Source: Ferrovibrio sp.
GTDB lineage: Bacteria; Pseudomonadota; Alphaproteobacteria; Ferrovibrionales; Ferrovibrionaceae
Direction of reading: 5' to 3'
DNA length: 37,828 nt
NCBI RefSeq assembly: GCF_025869515.1
Contig: NZ_JAOZVR010000107.1
Span: 1 to 37,828 of the forward strand
Shown here: positions 1 to 9,852 of the stretch, in pieces
Position numbering within the stretch: the stretch's first letter is position 1
Layout of the letters: each line of letters starts with the position of its first letter
Notes under the pieces: generated by a model
Told to the model about the DNA's origin: nothing
Seen by the model: the letters and a program-made list of their open reading frames with translations, nothing else
The model's database searches: none
Position numbers and translations under genes: made by a program

Positions 1-105
1 AGTGGCTAATGGAATCTTGCCGACACCGGCAACCAGGACTTGGGCATTTACTTCTCCCCCTTTTCGCGTTTTCTTTGGCGGAAACGACAGCCGGGCAACC
101 GAAAA

Positions 106-132
106 CGGCCGGCGGTTCATCACCGCCGGCCG
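106..132 (-). terminator. Intrinsic terminator after ilvC
   Basis: A perfect 10-bp stem (CGGCCGGCGG at 106-115 with CCGCCGGCCG at 123-132) encloses a 7-nt loop. Read on the minus strand it lies about 20 nt beyond the ilvC stop and is followed by TTTTC, so it fits a rho-independent terminator ending the ilv unit. The remaining bases 1-105 show no convincing gene. Confidence 0.8.
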
Positions 133-154
133 CTGACGTAACGGGTATAAACCC

Positions 155-1755
<1,601 letters not shown>

Positions 1756-1788
1756 GGTTCGATTTCTTCTATGCTGTGACGCCGGACC

Positions 1789-3591
1789 TCAGACGAGGGC
1801 CATGCCTTCTTCGCTGACGCTGGCGTTGGCCGGATCCTTCGGCTTGTCGTCGGCCAGGATCATTTCGTTATGCGCCGCACCCGATGGCACCATCGGGAAG
1901 CAGTTCTCCGCCTTGTCGACGGCGACATCGACCACCACCGGCCCATCGATGGCGATCATCTCCTTGATGACGGCATCGAGATCGGCCGGATCGGTGACGC
2001 GCAGGCCCCGGCAATGGAAGGCTTCCGCCAGCTTGACGAAATCGGGCAGCGATTCCGAATAGCTCTGCGAATAGCGGCCGCCATGCAGCAGCTGCTGCCA
2101 CTGGCGCACCATGCCCATATATTCGTTGTTGAGGATGAACACCTTCACCGGCAGGCGGAACTGCGCCGCGGTGCCCAGCTCCTGGATGTTCATCAGGATC
2201 GAGGCCTCGCCGGCGATATCCACCACCAGCTTGCCCGGATGGCCGAGCTGCACGCCGATGGCGGCCGGCAGGCCGTAGCCCATGGTGCCCAGGCCGCCCG
2301 AGGTCATCCAGCGGTTCGGCTTGTTGAACTTGTAGAACTGGGCCGCCCACATCTGGTGCTGGCCCACTTCGGTGGTGATGAAGGTGTCCTGGTCCTTGGT
2401 CAGCTCATACAGCCGCTGAATCGCCTGTTGCGGCTTGATGATCTTCGGATCCGTCTTGTACTTCAGGCTGTCGCGGGCACGCCACTGGTCGATCTGCTGC
2501 CACCACCTGTCGAGCGCCTTCTGGTTCGGCTTGTAGCCGCCCTGTTTCCAGGCGGCGATCATCTGCTCCAGAACCTTGCAGGCATCGCCGACGATATTGA
2601 GGTCGCAGCGCACGGTCTTGTTGTGCGAGGACGGATCGATATCGACATGGATTTTCTTCGAACCCGGCGAGAAGGCATTCAGGCGGCCGGTGATGCGGTC
2701 GTCGAAACGCGCGCCGATATTGATCATCACGTCGCAATCATGCATCGCATGATTGGCTTCCCAGGTGCCATGCATGCCCAGCATGCCGAGGAACTGCCGG
2801 TCAGTGGCGGGATAGCCGCCCAGACCCATCAGCGTGTTGGTGATCGGGAAACCGGTCAACTGCACGAACTGGCGCAGCAGCTCGGACGCCTTCGGCCCGG
2901 CATTGATGATACCGCCGCCGGTGTAGAAGACCGGACGCTCGGCAGCCGCCATCAGCGCGACTGCTTCCTTGATCTTCGCATCGTCGCCATTCACCTGCGG
3001 ACGATAGGTCTTATGCTTGATATTGTCCTTGGCGGTGTAGGCGCCGGTGGCGACCTGCACGTCCTTGGGCAGGTCGATCACCACCGGACCGGGACGGCCA
3101 GCGGTGGCGACGTAGAAAGCCTCATGCACGACGCGCGACAGGTCGTCGACATTCTTCACAAGATAGTTGTGCTTGGTGCAGGGCCGGGTGATGCCGGTGG
3201 TGTCGCATTCCTGGAAGGCGTCGGTGCCGACCAGATGGGTGGCGACCTGGCCGGTCAGGCAGATCACTGGGATCGAATCGAGCAGTGCATCGGTCAGGCC
3301 GGTGACGGCATTGGTCGCGCCGGGGCCGGAGGTGACCAGCACCACGCCGGGTTTGCCGGTCGAGCGGGCATAGCCTTCGGCGGCATGCACCGCGCCCTGC
3401 TCATGGCGCACCAGGATGTGGCGGATGGCATTCTGCTTGAACAGCGCGTCGTAAATCGGAAGGACCGCGCCGCCGGGGTAGCCGAATACGACCTCAACAC
3501 CCTGGTCGATCAGGGCCTTGATCAGCATTTCAGCACCACTCATCTGCTTGTCTGGCATCTGGGCCGGTGCGGCCTGGGCTGCGGTGGACAT
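1789..3591 (-). CDS. ilvB: Acetolactate synthase large (catalytic) subunit
   Basis: Thiamine-diphosphate enzyme that condenses pyruvate with pyruvate or 2-ketobutyrate, the first common step of branched-chain amino-acid synthesis. From the ATG at 3591 the protein has 600 residues: an N-terminal PYR domain (GAEMLIKALIDQGVEVVFGYPGG, with the catalytic Glu in VRHEQGA), a central FAD-binding-like domain, and the C-terminal ThDP domain with GEASILMN and NNEYMGMVRQWQ. The open frame runs 13 codons further to a TTG at 3630, but ATG at 3591 with an upstream AAGGA is the better start. It begins ilvB-ilvN-ilvC and is separated from miaA by a hairpin terminator. I see no leader peptide rich in Ile, Leu or Val. 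Confidence 0.96.
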   Translation of the reverse strand: MSTAAQAAPAQMPDKQMSGAEMLIKALIDQGVEVVFGYPGGAVLPIYDALFKQNAIRHILVRHEQGAVHAAEGYARSTGKPGVVLVTSGPGATNAVTGLTDALLDSIPVICLTGQVATHLVGTDAFQECDTTGITRPCTKHNYLVKNVDDLSRVVHEAFYVATAGRPGPVVIDLPKDVQVATGAYTAKDNIKHKTYRPQVNGDDAKIKEAVALMAAAERPVFYTGGGIINAGPKASELLRQFVQLTGFPITNTLMGLGGYPATDRQFLGMLGMHGTWEANHAMHDCDVMINIGARFDDRITGRLNAFSPGSKKIHVDIDPSSHNKTVRCDLNIVGDACKVLEQMIAAWKQGGYKPNQKALDRWWQQIDQWRARDSLKYKTDPKIIKPQQAIQRLYELTKDQDTFITTEVGQHQMWAAQFYKFNKPNRWMTSGGLGTMGYGLPAAIGVQLGHPGKLVVDIAGEASILMNIQELGTAAQFRLPVKVFILNNEYMGMVRQWQQLLHGGRYSQSYSESLPDFVKLAEAFHCRGLRVTDPADLDAVIKEMIAIDGPVVVDVAVDKAENCFPMVPSGAAHNEMILADDKPKDPANASVSEEGMALV

Positions 3592-3644
3592 GACGCTCAA
3601 ATCCTTCGGGCTGACAGCCCTGTGAGACAAACTGGCCTATTAGA

Positions 3645-3676
3645 CGAAAATCGGCCGGAACACGCCGCTCCGGCCG
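3645..3676 (-). terminator. Probable terminator between miaA and ilvB
   Basis: Stem CGGCCGGA (3652-3659) pairs with TCCGGCCG (3669-3676) around a 9-nt loop. On the minus strand it is followed by ATTTTCG, so it can terminate miaA transcription about 20 nt past its stop. It also lies in the ilvB upstream region, so a role in the ilv leader cannot be excluded. Confidence 0.6.
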
Positions 3677-3693
3677 TCAAAAGCGGCGCCAAA

Positions 3694-4671
3694 CTAAACA
3701 GCCGCTCCGCGCACGGTCAATAGGTATCTCACAATGAATGGAAAGATTTCCGCCTCCAGGTTGAAATTTTCTTGCTGACTTAGATCTTTTTCCACAACCA
3801 GGTCGGCGGCGAACTGGTGCCGGAACCAGGTGGTCTGCCGCTTGGCGTAATGCCGGGTGTTGAGCTGGCCGATGCGGATCGCCTCGTCGAGACTGATCTC
3901 GCCCTTAAGATATTGGATTAATTCCGGAAGTCCATGGGCCTTGCGCATCGGCGCATCGGCCGGGATGTCGGTCCGCGCCAGCACGGCCCGGGCCTCCTCC
4001 ACGGCGCCGGCCGCCACCATCCCCTCGAAACGCCGGTCGATCCGGGCATAGAGGCTGTCGCGCGGCGGCCGCAGCAGCAGGCGGCAGACCGGATTCTGCA
4101 GCGGCGGGCTGCTCGGCGTGTCGGCCTGCCAGGCGGCCAGGCCGCGACCGGTGGCCTGCAGCACCTCCCAGGCCCGCACCAGCCGCTGGCGGTCGCCGGG
4201 CTTGAGCTGGGCGGCGGTGTCCGGATCGGCGCCGGCCAGAACGGCATGCAGGGCGGCCGGACCTTCTGCGTCCAGCCGGGCCCGGACCGCGGCCCGGATA
4301 TCGTCCGGGATCACCGGAATCTCGGCCAGGCCTTCGAACAGGCTGCGCAGATACATGCCGGTGCCACCCAGCAGGATCGGCACACGGCCCTCGGCCAGCG
4401 TCTCGGCGATTGCCTGCCTGGCCAGATCGACCCAGACGGCAGCGGTACCATGCAGGGCGCCGTCCAGCACCCCGTAAAGCCGGTGCGGCACCCGGAGCAT
4501 CTCCTCGTCGGTCGGCCGTGCCGTCAGGATGCGCAGGTCGCGATAGACCTGCATGCTGTCGGCATTGATGATCGTGCCGCCGACCTTCTCCGCGATACTG
4601 ATGCCGAGCGCCGACTTGCCGCTGGCGGTCGGGCCGGCAAGCACGATAATCGGGGCTTTGGAAGGGTCCAT
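3694..4671 (-). CDS. miaA: tRNA dimethylallyltransferase
   Basis: Transfers a dimethylallyl group to adenosine 37 of tRNAs reading UNN codons. The 325-residue protein has the P-loop GPTASGKSAL near its N terminus, the DSMQVYRDL substrate segment, GGTGMYLRSL, and the late RQTTWFRHQ motif. All belong to the MiaA family and the length is typical. The ATG at 4671 gives the N-terminal MDPSKAPIIVLAGPTASGKS; there is no strong Shine-Dalgarno sequence before it. It is divergent from serB with only about 50 bp between the two starts, so their promoters must lie close together or within the opposite gene. Confidence 0.95.
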   Translation of the reverse strand: MDPSKAPIIVLAGPTASGKSALGISIAEKVGGTIINADSMQVYRDLRILTARPTDEEMLRVPHRLYGVLDGALHGTAAVWVDLARQAIAETLAEGRVPILLGGTGMYLRSLFEGLAEIPVIPDDIRAAVRARLDAEGPAALHAVLAGADPDTAAQLKPGDRQRLVRAWEVLQATGRGLAAWQADTPSSPPLQNPVCRLLLRPPRDSLYARIDRRFEGMVAAGAVEEARAVLARTDIPADAPMRKAHGLPELIQYLKGEISLDEAIRIGQLNTRHYAKRQTTWFRHQFAADLVVEKDLSQQENFNLEAEIFPFIVRYLLTVRGAAV

Positions 4672-4723
4672 CTGAGCGGGCCTGTCGGTTGCGTCGCCCC
4701 TTTTACAGGCCTAGAAGAGGCCG

Positions 4724-5626
4724 ATGCAAAACATTCTGACCCTGATCACCGCGCCCCATAACGCCGTGCTGACGCCAAGGCTCGCCAGTGCCGTGCGCGA
4801 TGCGCTGGCGCTCGCCCGCGGCCGGGTCGGCCCGGCCGACTGGCTCGATCCGGGCATCGCCTGCGACATTCCCTTCGATGGCGTCGACCTGAAAGAGGCC
4901 GAAAAGGTGGCGCGCATCGCGCTGCGCAACGCGCCGGTCGATGTGGTGGCCCAGGCCAATACGCCCAACCGCCGCAAGAAGGCGCTGGTCGCCGATATGG
5001 AATCGACCATCATCCGCAACGAGATGCTGGACGAGCTGGCCTATCTGGCCGAGATCGGCGAGCAGGTCGCCGAGATCACGCGCAAGGCGATGAATGGCGA
5101 ACTCGATTTTTATGCCGCGATCCGCGAGCGCGTTGCCCTGCTGAAGGGCCAGCCGGCCAGCCTGCTCGACGACGCAGCCAAGCGCATCAGGCTGATGCCC
5201 GGTGCCGCCGCCCTGGTCACGACGCTGAAGACTCACGGCGTGCATTGCGCGTTGGTCTCCGGCGGCTTCGATTATTACACAAGGCCGATTGCCGAGCAGC
5301 TCGGCTTTGACGAGCAGCAGGCCAATACGATGCTGATCGAGAACGATGCCATTGCCGGCATCGCCGAGCCGATCCTCGGCCGCGAAGCCAAGCTGGAAGC
5401 CCTGCAGCGCGTGGCGCGCGAACGCGGCATCGCTGTGGCCGACTGCATGGCGGTGGGCGACGGCGCCAACGATCTCGCCATGCTGGAAGCGGCGGGCTAC
5501 GGCGTGGCCTATCACGCCAAGCCGGCGGTGCAGGCGGCGGCCAGGATCAACATCCGCCACGGCGACCTGACCGCGCTGCTCTATCTGCAGGGCTATCGCG
5601 CCGACGAGGTTTTCGGACGGGGCTGA
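4724..5626 (+). CDS. serB: Phosphoserine phosphatase
   Basis: HAD-superfamily enzyme for the last step of serine synthesis, hydrolysing L-3-phosphoserine. The 300-residue protein has an N-terminal ACT-like region of about 80 residues and then the HAD core: motif I VADMESTIIRNEM (nucleophile Asp in DMEST), motif II SGGFDYY, and the Mg-binding motif GDGANDLAML. The start ATG is preceded by AGAAGAGG at good spacing. It is divergent from miaA. A pair of inverted hairpin repeats lies just downstream, the second followed by seven T residues. Annotation is straightforward. Confidence 0.95.
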   Translation: MQNILTLITAPHNAVLTPRLASAVRDALALARGRVGPADWLDPGIACDIPFDGVDLKEAEKVARIALRNAPVDVVAQANTPNRRKKALVADMESTIIRNEMLDELAYLAEIGEQVAEITRKAMNGELDFYAAIRERVALLKGQPASLLDDAAKRIRLMPGAAALVTTLKTHGVHCALVSGGFDYYTRPIAEQLGFDEQQANTMLIENDAIAGIAEPILGREAKLEALQRVARERGIAVADCMAVGDGANDLAMLEAAGYGVAYHAKPAVQAAARINIRHGDLTALLYLQGYRADEVFGRG

Positions 5627-5633
5627 AGCAAGA

Positions 5634-5728
5634 CGTGGATCCTCGGGTCAAGCCCGAGGATGACGGTCTTTGTTGTAAGCGCTCATTCTCGTAAATCGTC
5701 ATGGCCGGGCTTGACCCGGCCATCCACG
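5634..5728. repeat. Inverted pair of 32-nt hairpin repeats (locus 1)
   Basis: Two 32-nt elements face each other: 5634-5665 (minus) and 5697-5728 (plus), with a 31-nt spacer. Each reads CGTCA, a 7-bp stem, a 7-nt loop, then TCCACG. The stem is TCCTCGG/CCGAGGA in one copy and TGGCCGG/CCGGCCA in the other, so both strands changed together. The family recurs at 21449-21593 and 22705-22794. On the plus strand the second copy is followed after several bases by T7, so it may help terminate serB. Confidence 0.85.
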
Positions 5729-5739
5729 AGTTTTTTTGA

Positions 5740-6522
5740 TTACCGCGCCGTCCAGCCACCATCGATGGCGATCGACGTGCCGGTGATCGACTTCGCCATG
5801 TCGCCGCAGAGATAGACCGCCAGCGCCGCCACTTCCTCGACCTCGACGAATTTCTTGGTCGGCTGGGCGGCGAGGATCACCTCGCGGATCACCTGCTCCT
5901 GCGACATCTTGTGCACCTTGGCCTGGTCGGCGATCTGGTTTTCCACCAGCGGTGTGCGCACGTAACCTGGACAAATCGCATTCACCGTGATGCCGGCCTC
6001 GGCCACTTCCAGCGCCACGCTTTTCGTGAGGCCGACCTGGCCATGCTTGGCCGCCACATAGGCCGACTTGAACGGCGAGGCCACCAGGCCATGCGCCGAG
6101 GCGATATTGACGATGCGGCCCCAGCCCTTCTGCTTCATACCGGGCAATGCCGCCTTGATGGTGTGGAAGCTGGAGCTGAGATTGATATTGGCGATCGCCT
6201 CCCATTTCGCCTCGGGGAATTCATCCACCGGGGAGACGAACTGGATGCCGGCATTGTTGACCAGGATGTCGACGCCGCCGAGGCCATCCGCGGCCTTCTT
6301 CATGAAAGCGGCAATCGCCTCGCCCTTGCTCATGTCGGCGCCATCGTAGAGTACCTTGACGCCGAATTCGGCGGTCAGGCCGGCGCGCAGTTTCTCGATC
6401 TCGGCGGCATCGCCGAAACCATTCAGCATCAGGTTGACGCCCTGTCCGGCGAACGCCCGGGCGATGCCCAGGCCGATGCCGCTGGTGGAACCGGTGACGA
6501 CGGCGGACTTGCCTTTCAGCAT
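5740..6522 (-). CDS. bdhA: 3-hydroxybutyrate dehydrogenase (short-chain dehydrogenase)
   Basis: NAD-dependent interconversion of 3-hydroxybutyrate and acetoacetate, used in polyhydroxybutyrate or ketone-body metabolism. The 260-residue SDR protein has the cofactor motif TGSTSGIGLGIA near residue 11, NNAG at about 90, the catalytic Ser in IVNIASAHG, and the YVAAK active-site motif. The PGYVRTPLVE and DGGWTAR segments agree well with the D-3-hydroxybutyrate dehydrogenase subfamily. GAAAGG precedes the ATG by about 6 nt. It stands alone, convergent with serB and divergent from the ClpP gene. Another SDR specificity is possible, but the subfamily match is good. Confidence 0.88.
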   Translation of the reverse strand: MLKGKSAVVTGSTSGIGLGIARAFAGQGVNLMLNGFGDAAEIEKLRAGLTAEFGVKVLYDGADMSKGEAIAAFMKKAADGLGGVDILVNNAGIQFVSPVDEFPEAKWEAIANINLSSSFHTIKAALPGMKQKGWGRIVNIASAHGLVASPFKSAYVAAKHGQVGLTKSVALEVAEAGITVNAICPGYVRTPLVENQIADQAKVHKMSQEQVIREVILAAQPTKKFVEVEEVAALAVYLCGDMAKSITGTSIAIDGGWTAR

Positions 6523-6705
6523 GGGGCGACCTTTCTTATCCGGCTGGAGAGTGTGGCCGGAGCCTAGCGGAAAAGCCGGGCTTTTGCCTAGCCGCGGCCC
6601 CCTCTCCAGAAGGCGCCCCGGGGGGCCTGAGCCTTGCAGGCCCGGCGCCCCCGTGGGATACCAGACAAGAGCTTTTCAGGCGCGTTTTTCAGGAGCTTTT
6701 CCCGC

Positions 6706-7347
6706 ATGCTGAACCGCATTACCCAGCCCGCCGACAGCCGGCTCGATGACGAAGACGACGACAAGCCGGAGCAGAACGGCGAGGCCGAAAAGGCCAAGAA
6801 GGAAAATCCCGGCATCGAGGAGCGCCTGTTCAAGGCGCGCACCATCCTGATCTATGGCGGCATCGACCAGAAGATCGCCAAGGAAGTCTCGGCCCGCCTG
6901 CTCGCCCTGCAGTCGTCCGGCGAGGATCCGATCACCATTTTCATCAACAGCCAGGGCGGCCATGTCGAATCGGGCGACACGATCTATGACATGATCAAGT
7001 TCGTGAAGCCGGATGTGCGCGTGGTCGGAACCGGCTGGGTCGCCTCGGCCGGCGCGCTGATCTATGCCGCGGCGAAGCGGGAAAACCGCTTCAGCCTGCC
7101 CAATACCCGCTTCCTGCTGCACCAGCCGTCCGGTGGCGCCGGCGGCACGGCCTCGGATGTCGCCATCCAGGCCAAGGAAATCATCCGCATGCGCAAGCGG
7201 CTGAACGAGATTTTCGCCCGCGAGACCGGCCAAACGCTGGAGCGGGTGGAGAAGGATACCGATCGCGATTACTGGATGAGCGCGGAGCAGGCGGTGGAAT
7301 ACGGCCTGGTCGGCAAGATCGTGCAGAACGCCAGAGAAATCGAATAA
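6706..7347 (+). CDS. ClpP-type serine peptidase with acidic N-terminal extension
   Basis: Member of the ClpP peptidase family, the proteolytic chamber of ATP-dependent Clp proteases. From ATG 6706 (AGGAG at 6691-6695) it has 213 residues. The full catalytic triad is present by alignment to E. coli ClpP: Ser114 in VASAGA, His139 in LLHQPSGG, and Asp188 in DTDRDYW, with spacings identical to E. coli (25 and 49). The first 35 or so residues differ from canonical ClpP: they are charged ([20 protein letters not shown]) and lack the usual axial-loop sequence. No clpX or other unfoldase gene is adjacent. It is probably a second ClpP paralogue of alphaproteobacteria rather than the main clpP, so no symbol is given. 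Confidence 0.88.
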   Translation: MLNRITQPADSRLDDEDDDKPEQNGEAEKAKKENPGIEERLFKARTILIYGGIDQKIAKEVSARLLALQSSGEDPITIFINSQGGHVESGDTIYDMIKFVKPDVRVVGTGWVASAGALIYAAAKRENRFSLPNTRFLLHQPSGGAGGTASDVAIQAKEIIRMRKRLNEIFARETGQTLERVEKDTDRDYWMSAEQAVEYGLVGKIVQNAREIE

Positions 7348-7365
7348 ACCGCACGGATCGAAACG

Positions 7366-7396
7366 AAAAAGGCCGGCTCTTCAGCCGGCCTTTTTT
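7366..7396. terminator. Bidirectional terminator between ClpP gene and degP
   Basis: A stem of AAGGCCGGCT with AGCCGGCCTT, CTTC loop, is flanked by A5 on the left and T6 on the right. It therefore works as a rho-independent terminator in both directions and serves the convergent ClpP gene (plus) and degP (minus). Confidence 0.92.
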
Positions 7397-7415
7397 ATTG
7401 CCCTGCGGGGATCGC

Positions 7416-8912
7416 TCAGGATTTCAGCGGTACCGGCACGAAGCGCGGCTCGCCGGCGCGCTGGATCTGCAACAGCGCCACCTTGCGCTTGGCATCCTTC
7501 AGCGCCTTGAGCATTTCCACCGCGTCGTCGGTATTGCGGATTTCCGACTGCGCCATCTCGATGATCACGTCGCCGATGCGCACATCGCGCTTGGCCGCCG
7601 GACCATCGGCTTCCACATCGGTGATCACCACGCCCTTCACGTCATCCTTGATGTCGTGCTTCTGGCGCAGTTCCTTGGTCAGTGGTGCCACGCGCACGCC
7701 GAGATCGGCCAGATCGGTTTCGTTGCGACCGGCCTTCGGCCGCGCCGCATCGGCCTTCTGGCTGCTTTCCTGCTTGGCCGAGGCGAGCGCCGCTTCCAGC
7801 TCGCCCAGCGTGGCCTTCACAATCTGCTTCTTGCCCTTGCGGATGATCTCGACATTGACGCTCTTGCCGACCGGCGTTTCCGCCACGCTGCGGGTCAGCG
7901 CGTTGGTGGAGGCGATCTGCTTGCCGTCGAAGCTGGTGATCACGTCGCCGGAATCGATGCCGGCCTTCTGCGCCGGGCCGCCGGGGACCACCTTGGCCAC
8001 CAGGGCGCCGCGCGCCTGCTGCAGGCCGAGCGCCTCGGTCATCTCGTCGGTGACCGACTGGATCTGCACGCCGAGCCAGCCCCGCTTGGTGCGACCGAAT
8101 TCGATCAGCTGCTGCACCACCGGGCGGGCCAGGTTGGCCGGCACGGCGAAGCCGATGCCGATCGAGCCGCCGGACTGCGAGAAGATCGCGGTGTTGATGC
8201 CGATGACATTGCCGTCCTTGTCGAACAGCGGACCGCCGGAATTGCCCTTGTTGATCGAGGCATCGGTCTGCAGGAAGTCGTCATACCGGCCGGCGTTGAT
8301 GTCGCGGCCGCGCGCCGAGATGATGCCGGCGGTGACGGTGCCGCCGAGGCCGAAGGGATTGCCGATCGCCAGCGTCCACTGGCCGACGCGGATCTTGTCG
8401 GAATCGCCCCAGCTGACCGCAGTCAGCGTGCGGCCCTTGGGCTCGACCTTCAGCACCGCGATATCCACCTCTGGATCGCGGCCCACCACCTTGGCTTCCA
8501 GTTCGGTATTGTCATGCAGGATGACGCGAACCTGGTCGGCCTCGGCGATCACATGGTTGTTGGTCACCACATAGCCGCGCGCATCGATGATGAAGCCGGA
8601 ACCCAGCGACGACACCTGGCGCGGCGGCCGGTTGCCCTCGCCGCGCTGCTGGCGTTCGAAGAATTCCTTGAAGAAATCCTCGAACGGCGAACCGGGCGGG
8701 AACTGCGGCAGGCCTTCCGGCATGGCGCCCCGGTTCTGCACCGTCTGCGTCGTCGAGATATTGACCACCGCCGGCAGCAGCTTCTCCGCCAGATCGGCGA
8801 AATCGCCTTCCGGCGCCCGCGCCTGCGCAGCAGTTGCGCCGAACAGCAGCACCAGAGCGGTGGCGGCAACCGCGCAGCCCCGGATCAGTCGTGCCTGCAT
8901 CATGACACCCAT
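7416..8912 (-). CDS. degP: Periplasmic Do/DegP-family serine protease
   Basis: Periplasmic HtrA-type protease/chaperone that degrades misfolded envelope proteins. From ATG 8912, which has an ideal AGGAGG 6 nt upstream, it has 498 residues. The frame is open to a GTG at 8945, but that start is less convincing. A signal peptide (hydrophobic AVAATALVLLFGATAAQA) is followed by the trypsin-like domain with His120 (NNHVIAE), Asp150 (VDIAVLK) and Ser225 (GNSGGPLFD), then two PDZ domains (about 280-370 and 400-490). It is the third gene of hflK-hflC-degP, 35 bp after hflC, a common alphaproteobacterial order. Confidence 0.95.
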   Translation of the reverse strand: MGVMMQARLIRGCAVAATALVLLFGATAAQARAPEGDFADLAEKLLPAVVNISTTQTVQNRGAMPEGLPQFPPGSPFEDFFKEFFERQQRGEGNRPPRQVSSLGSGFIIDARGYVVTNNHVIAEADQVRVILHDNTELEAKVVGRDPEVDIAVLKVEPKGRTLTAVSWGDSDKIRVGQWTLAIGNPFGLGGTVTAGIISARGRDINAGRYDDFLQTDASINKGNSGGPLFDKDGNVIGINTAIFSQSGGSIGIGFAVPANLARPVVQQLIEFGRTKRGWLGVQIQSVTDEMTEALGLQQARGALVAKVVPGGPAQKAGIDSGDVITSFDGKQIASTNALTRSVAETPVGKSVNVEIIRKGKKQIVKATLGELEAALASAKQESSQKADAARPKAGRNETDLADLGVRVAPLTKELRQKHDIKDDVKGVVITDVEADGPAAKRDVRIGDVIIEMAQSEIRNTDDAVEMLKALKDAKRKVALLQIQRAGEPRFVPVPLKS

Positions 8913-8947
8913 GATATTCCTCCTCGCCGCATCAGCAGCGAACACAC

Positions 8948-9838
8948 TCAGCGGCCGGCCGGACGCCGCGGCGCGCCGGACGGGCTGTCAAAAAACCTGA
9001 AGAACTCGGAATCCGGCGACAGAACCATGGTGGTATCGCCCGGCTGCATCACCTTGGTATAGGCCTGCAGCGACCGGTAGAAATTGTAGAATTCCGGATC
9101 CTTGTTGGCGGCTTCGGCGAAAATCTTGGTGCGTTCGGCATCGCCTTCGCCGCGCAGGATTTCCGAACGGCGCCGCGCATCGGCAATCAGAATGGTGCGT
9201 TGGCGCTCGGCCTCGGCACGGATCTTTTCTGACAGCTCGAAGCCGGTGGCGCGCTGCTCGTTGGCCTCGCGCTGACGCTCGGTCTGCATGCGGCGGAAAA
9301 TCGCCTGGCCGATGGTATCGGGGAAGTCGGCGCGCTTGATGCGCACATCGACCAGCTCGATGCCGAGGCGGCGGCTGTCTTCCTGCAGGGTGTTCGTCAC
9401 CTGCTGCATCGCCGAGGGGCGGTCGCCGGAGATGATCGTGCTGGCATCCAGCTTGCCGAAGGCGCCGCGGAAGGCATTGGCCACCGACGGCGCCAGACGG
9501 CCGCGCAGACCGAGTTCGTTGCGAACGGTCTGATAGAACAGCAGTGGGTTAGTGATGCGATAGCGCACAAAGCTGTCGACCACCAGGCGGCGCTGGTCGG
9601 AGGTGAGGATTTCTTCCGGCTGCGCGTCGAGGCCGAGAATGCGCTTGTCGAAATAGACCACATCCTGGATCAGCGGAATCTTCATGTTCAGGCCGGGTTC
9701 GGTGATCACGCTGCGCGGATCGCCGAACTGCACCACCAGCGCCTGCTGCGCCTGATGCACGGTGAACAGCGATGCCTTGACCAGGAAACCGGCGGCAACC
9801 AGAACGATGACGATGATGGTGAGGAGCGAGCGGTTCAT
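8948..9838 (-). CDS. hflC: HflC, SPFH-domain regulator of FtsH
   Basis: Membrane-anchored SPFH/band-7 protein that with HflK forms the periplasmic cage around the FtsH protease. The 296-residue protein has an uncleaved N-terminal membrane segment (LLTIIVIVLVAAGFLV), the SPFH domain from about residue 20 to 200, and the helical stretch typical of the family (ERQREANEQRATGFELSEKIRAEAERQ region). The hflK stop overlaps the ribosome site (TAAGGAGG), and the genes are 14 bp apart, implying translational coupling. The C-terminal tail is Pro/Arg/Gly-rich. degP follows. Confidence 0.95.
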   Translation of the reverse strand: MNRSLLTIIVIVLVAAGFLVKASLFTVHQAQQALVVQFGDPRSVITEPGLNMKIPLIQDVVYFDKRILGLDAQPEEILTSDQRRLVVDSFVRYRITNPLLFYQTVRNELGLRGRLAPSVANAFRGAFGKLDASTIISGDRPSAMQQVTNTLQEDSRRLGIELVDVRIKRADFPDTIGQAIFRRMQTERQREANEQRATGFELSEKIRAEAERQRTILIADARRRSEILRGEGDAERTKIFAEAANKDPEFYNFYRSLQAYTKVMQPGDTTMVLSPDSEFFRFFDSPSGAPRRPAGR

Positions 9839-9852
9839 GATGCGTCTCCTCC

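Noticed and set aside
3592..3693. Attenuator leader peptide for the ilv operon
   Set aside because: No short frame rich in Ile, Leu or Val codons lies before ilvB; the hairpin there fits better as the miaA terminator.
1870..3723. 617-residue plus-strand open frame opposite ilvB
   Set aside because: It is the antisense of ilvB, rich in His/Arg/Gly/Asp as expected for a shadow of GC-rich coding DNA. The same applies to the 954-residue frame opposite ppdK and the 969-residue frame opposite the binding protein and ligase.
6623..6643. GGGCCTG/CAGGCCC hairpin before the ClpP gene
   Set aside because: A 7-bp stem in very GC-rich noncoding DNA is expected by chance, and nothing else supports a role.
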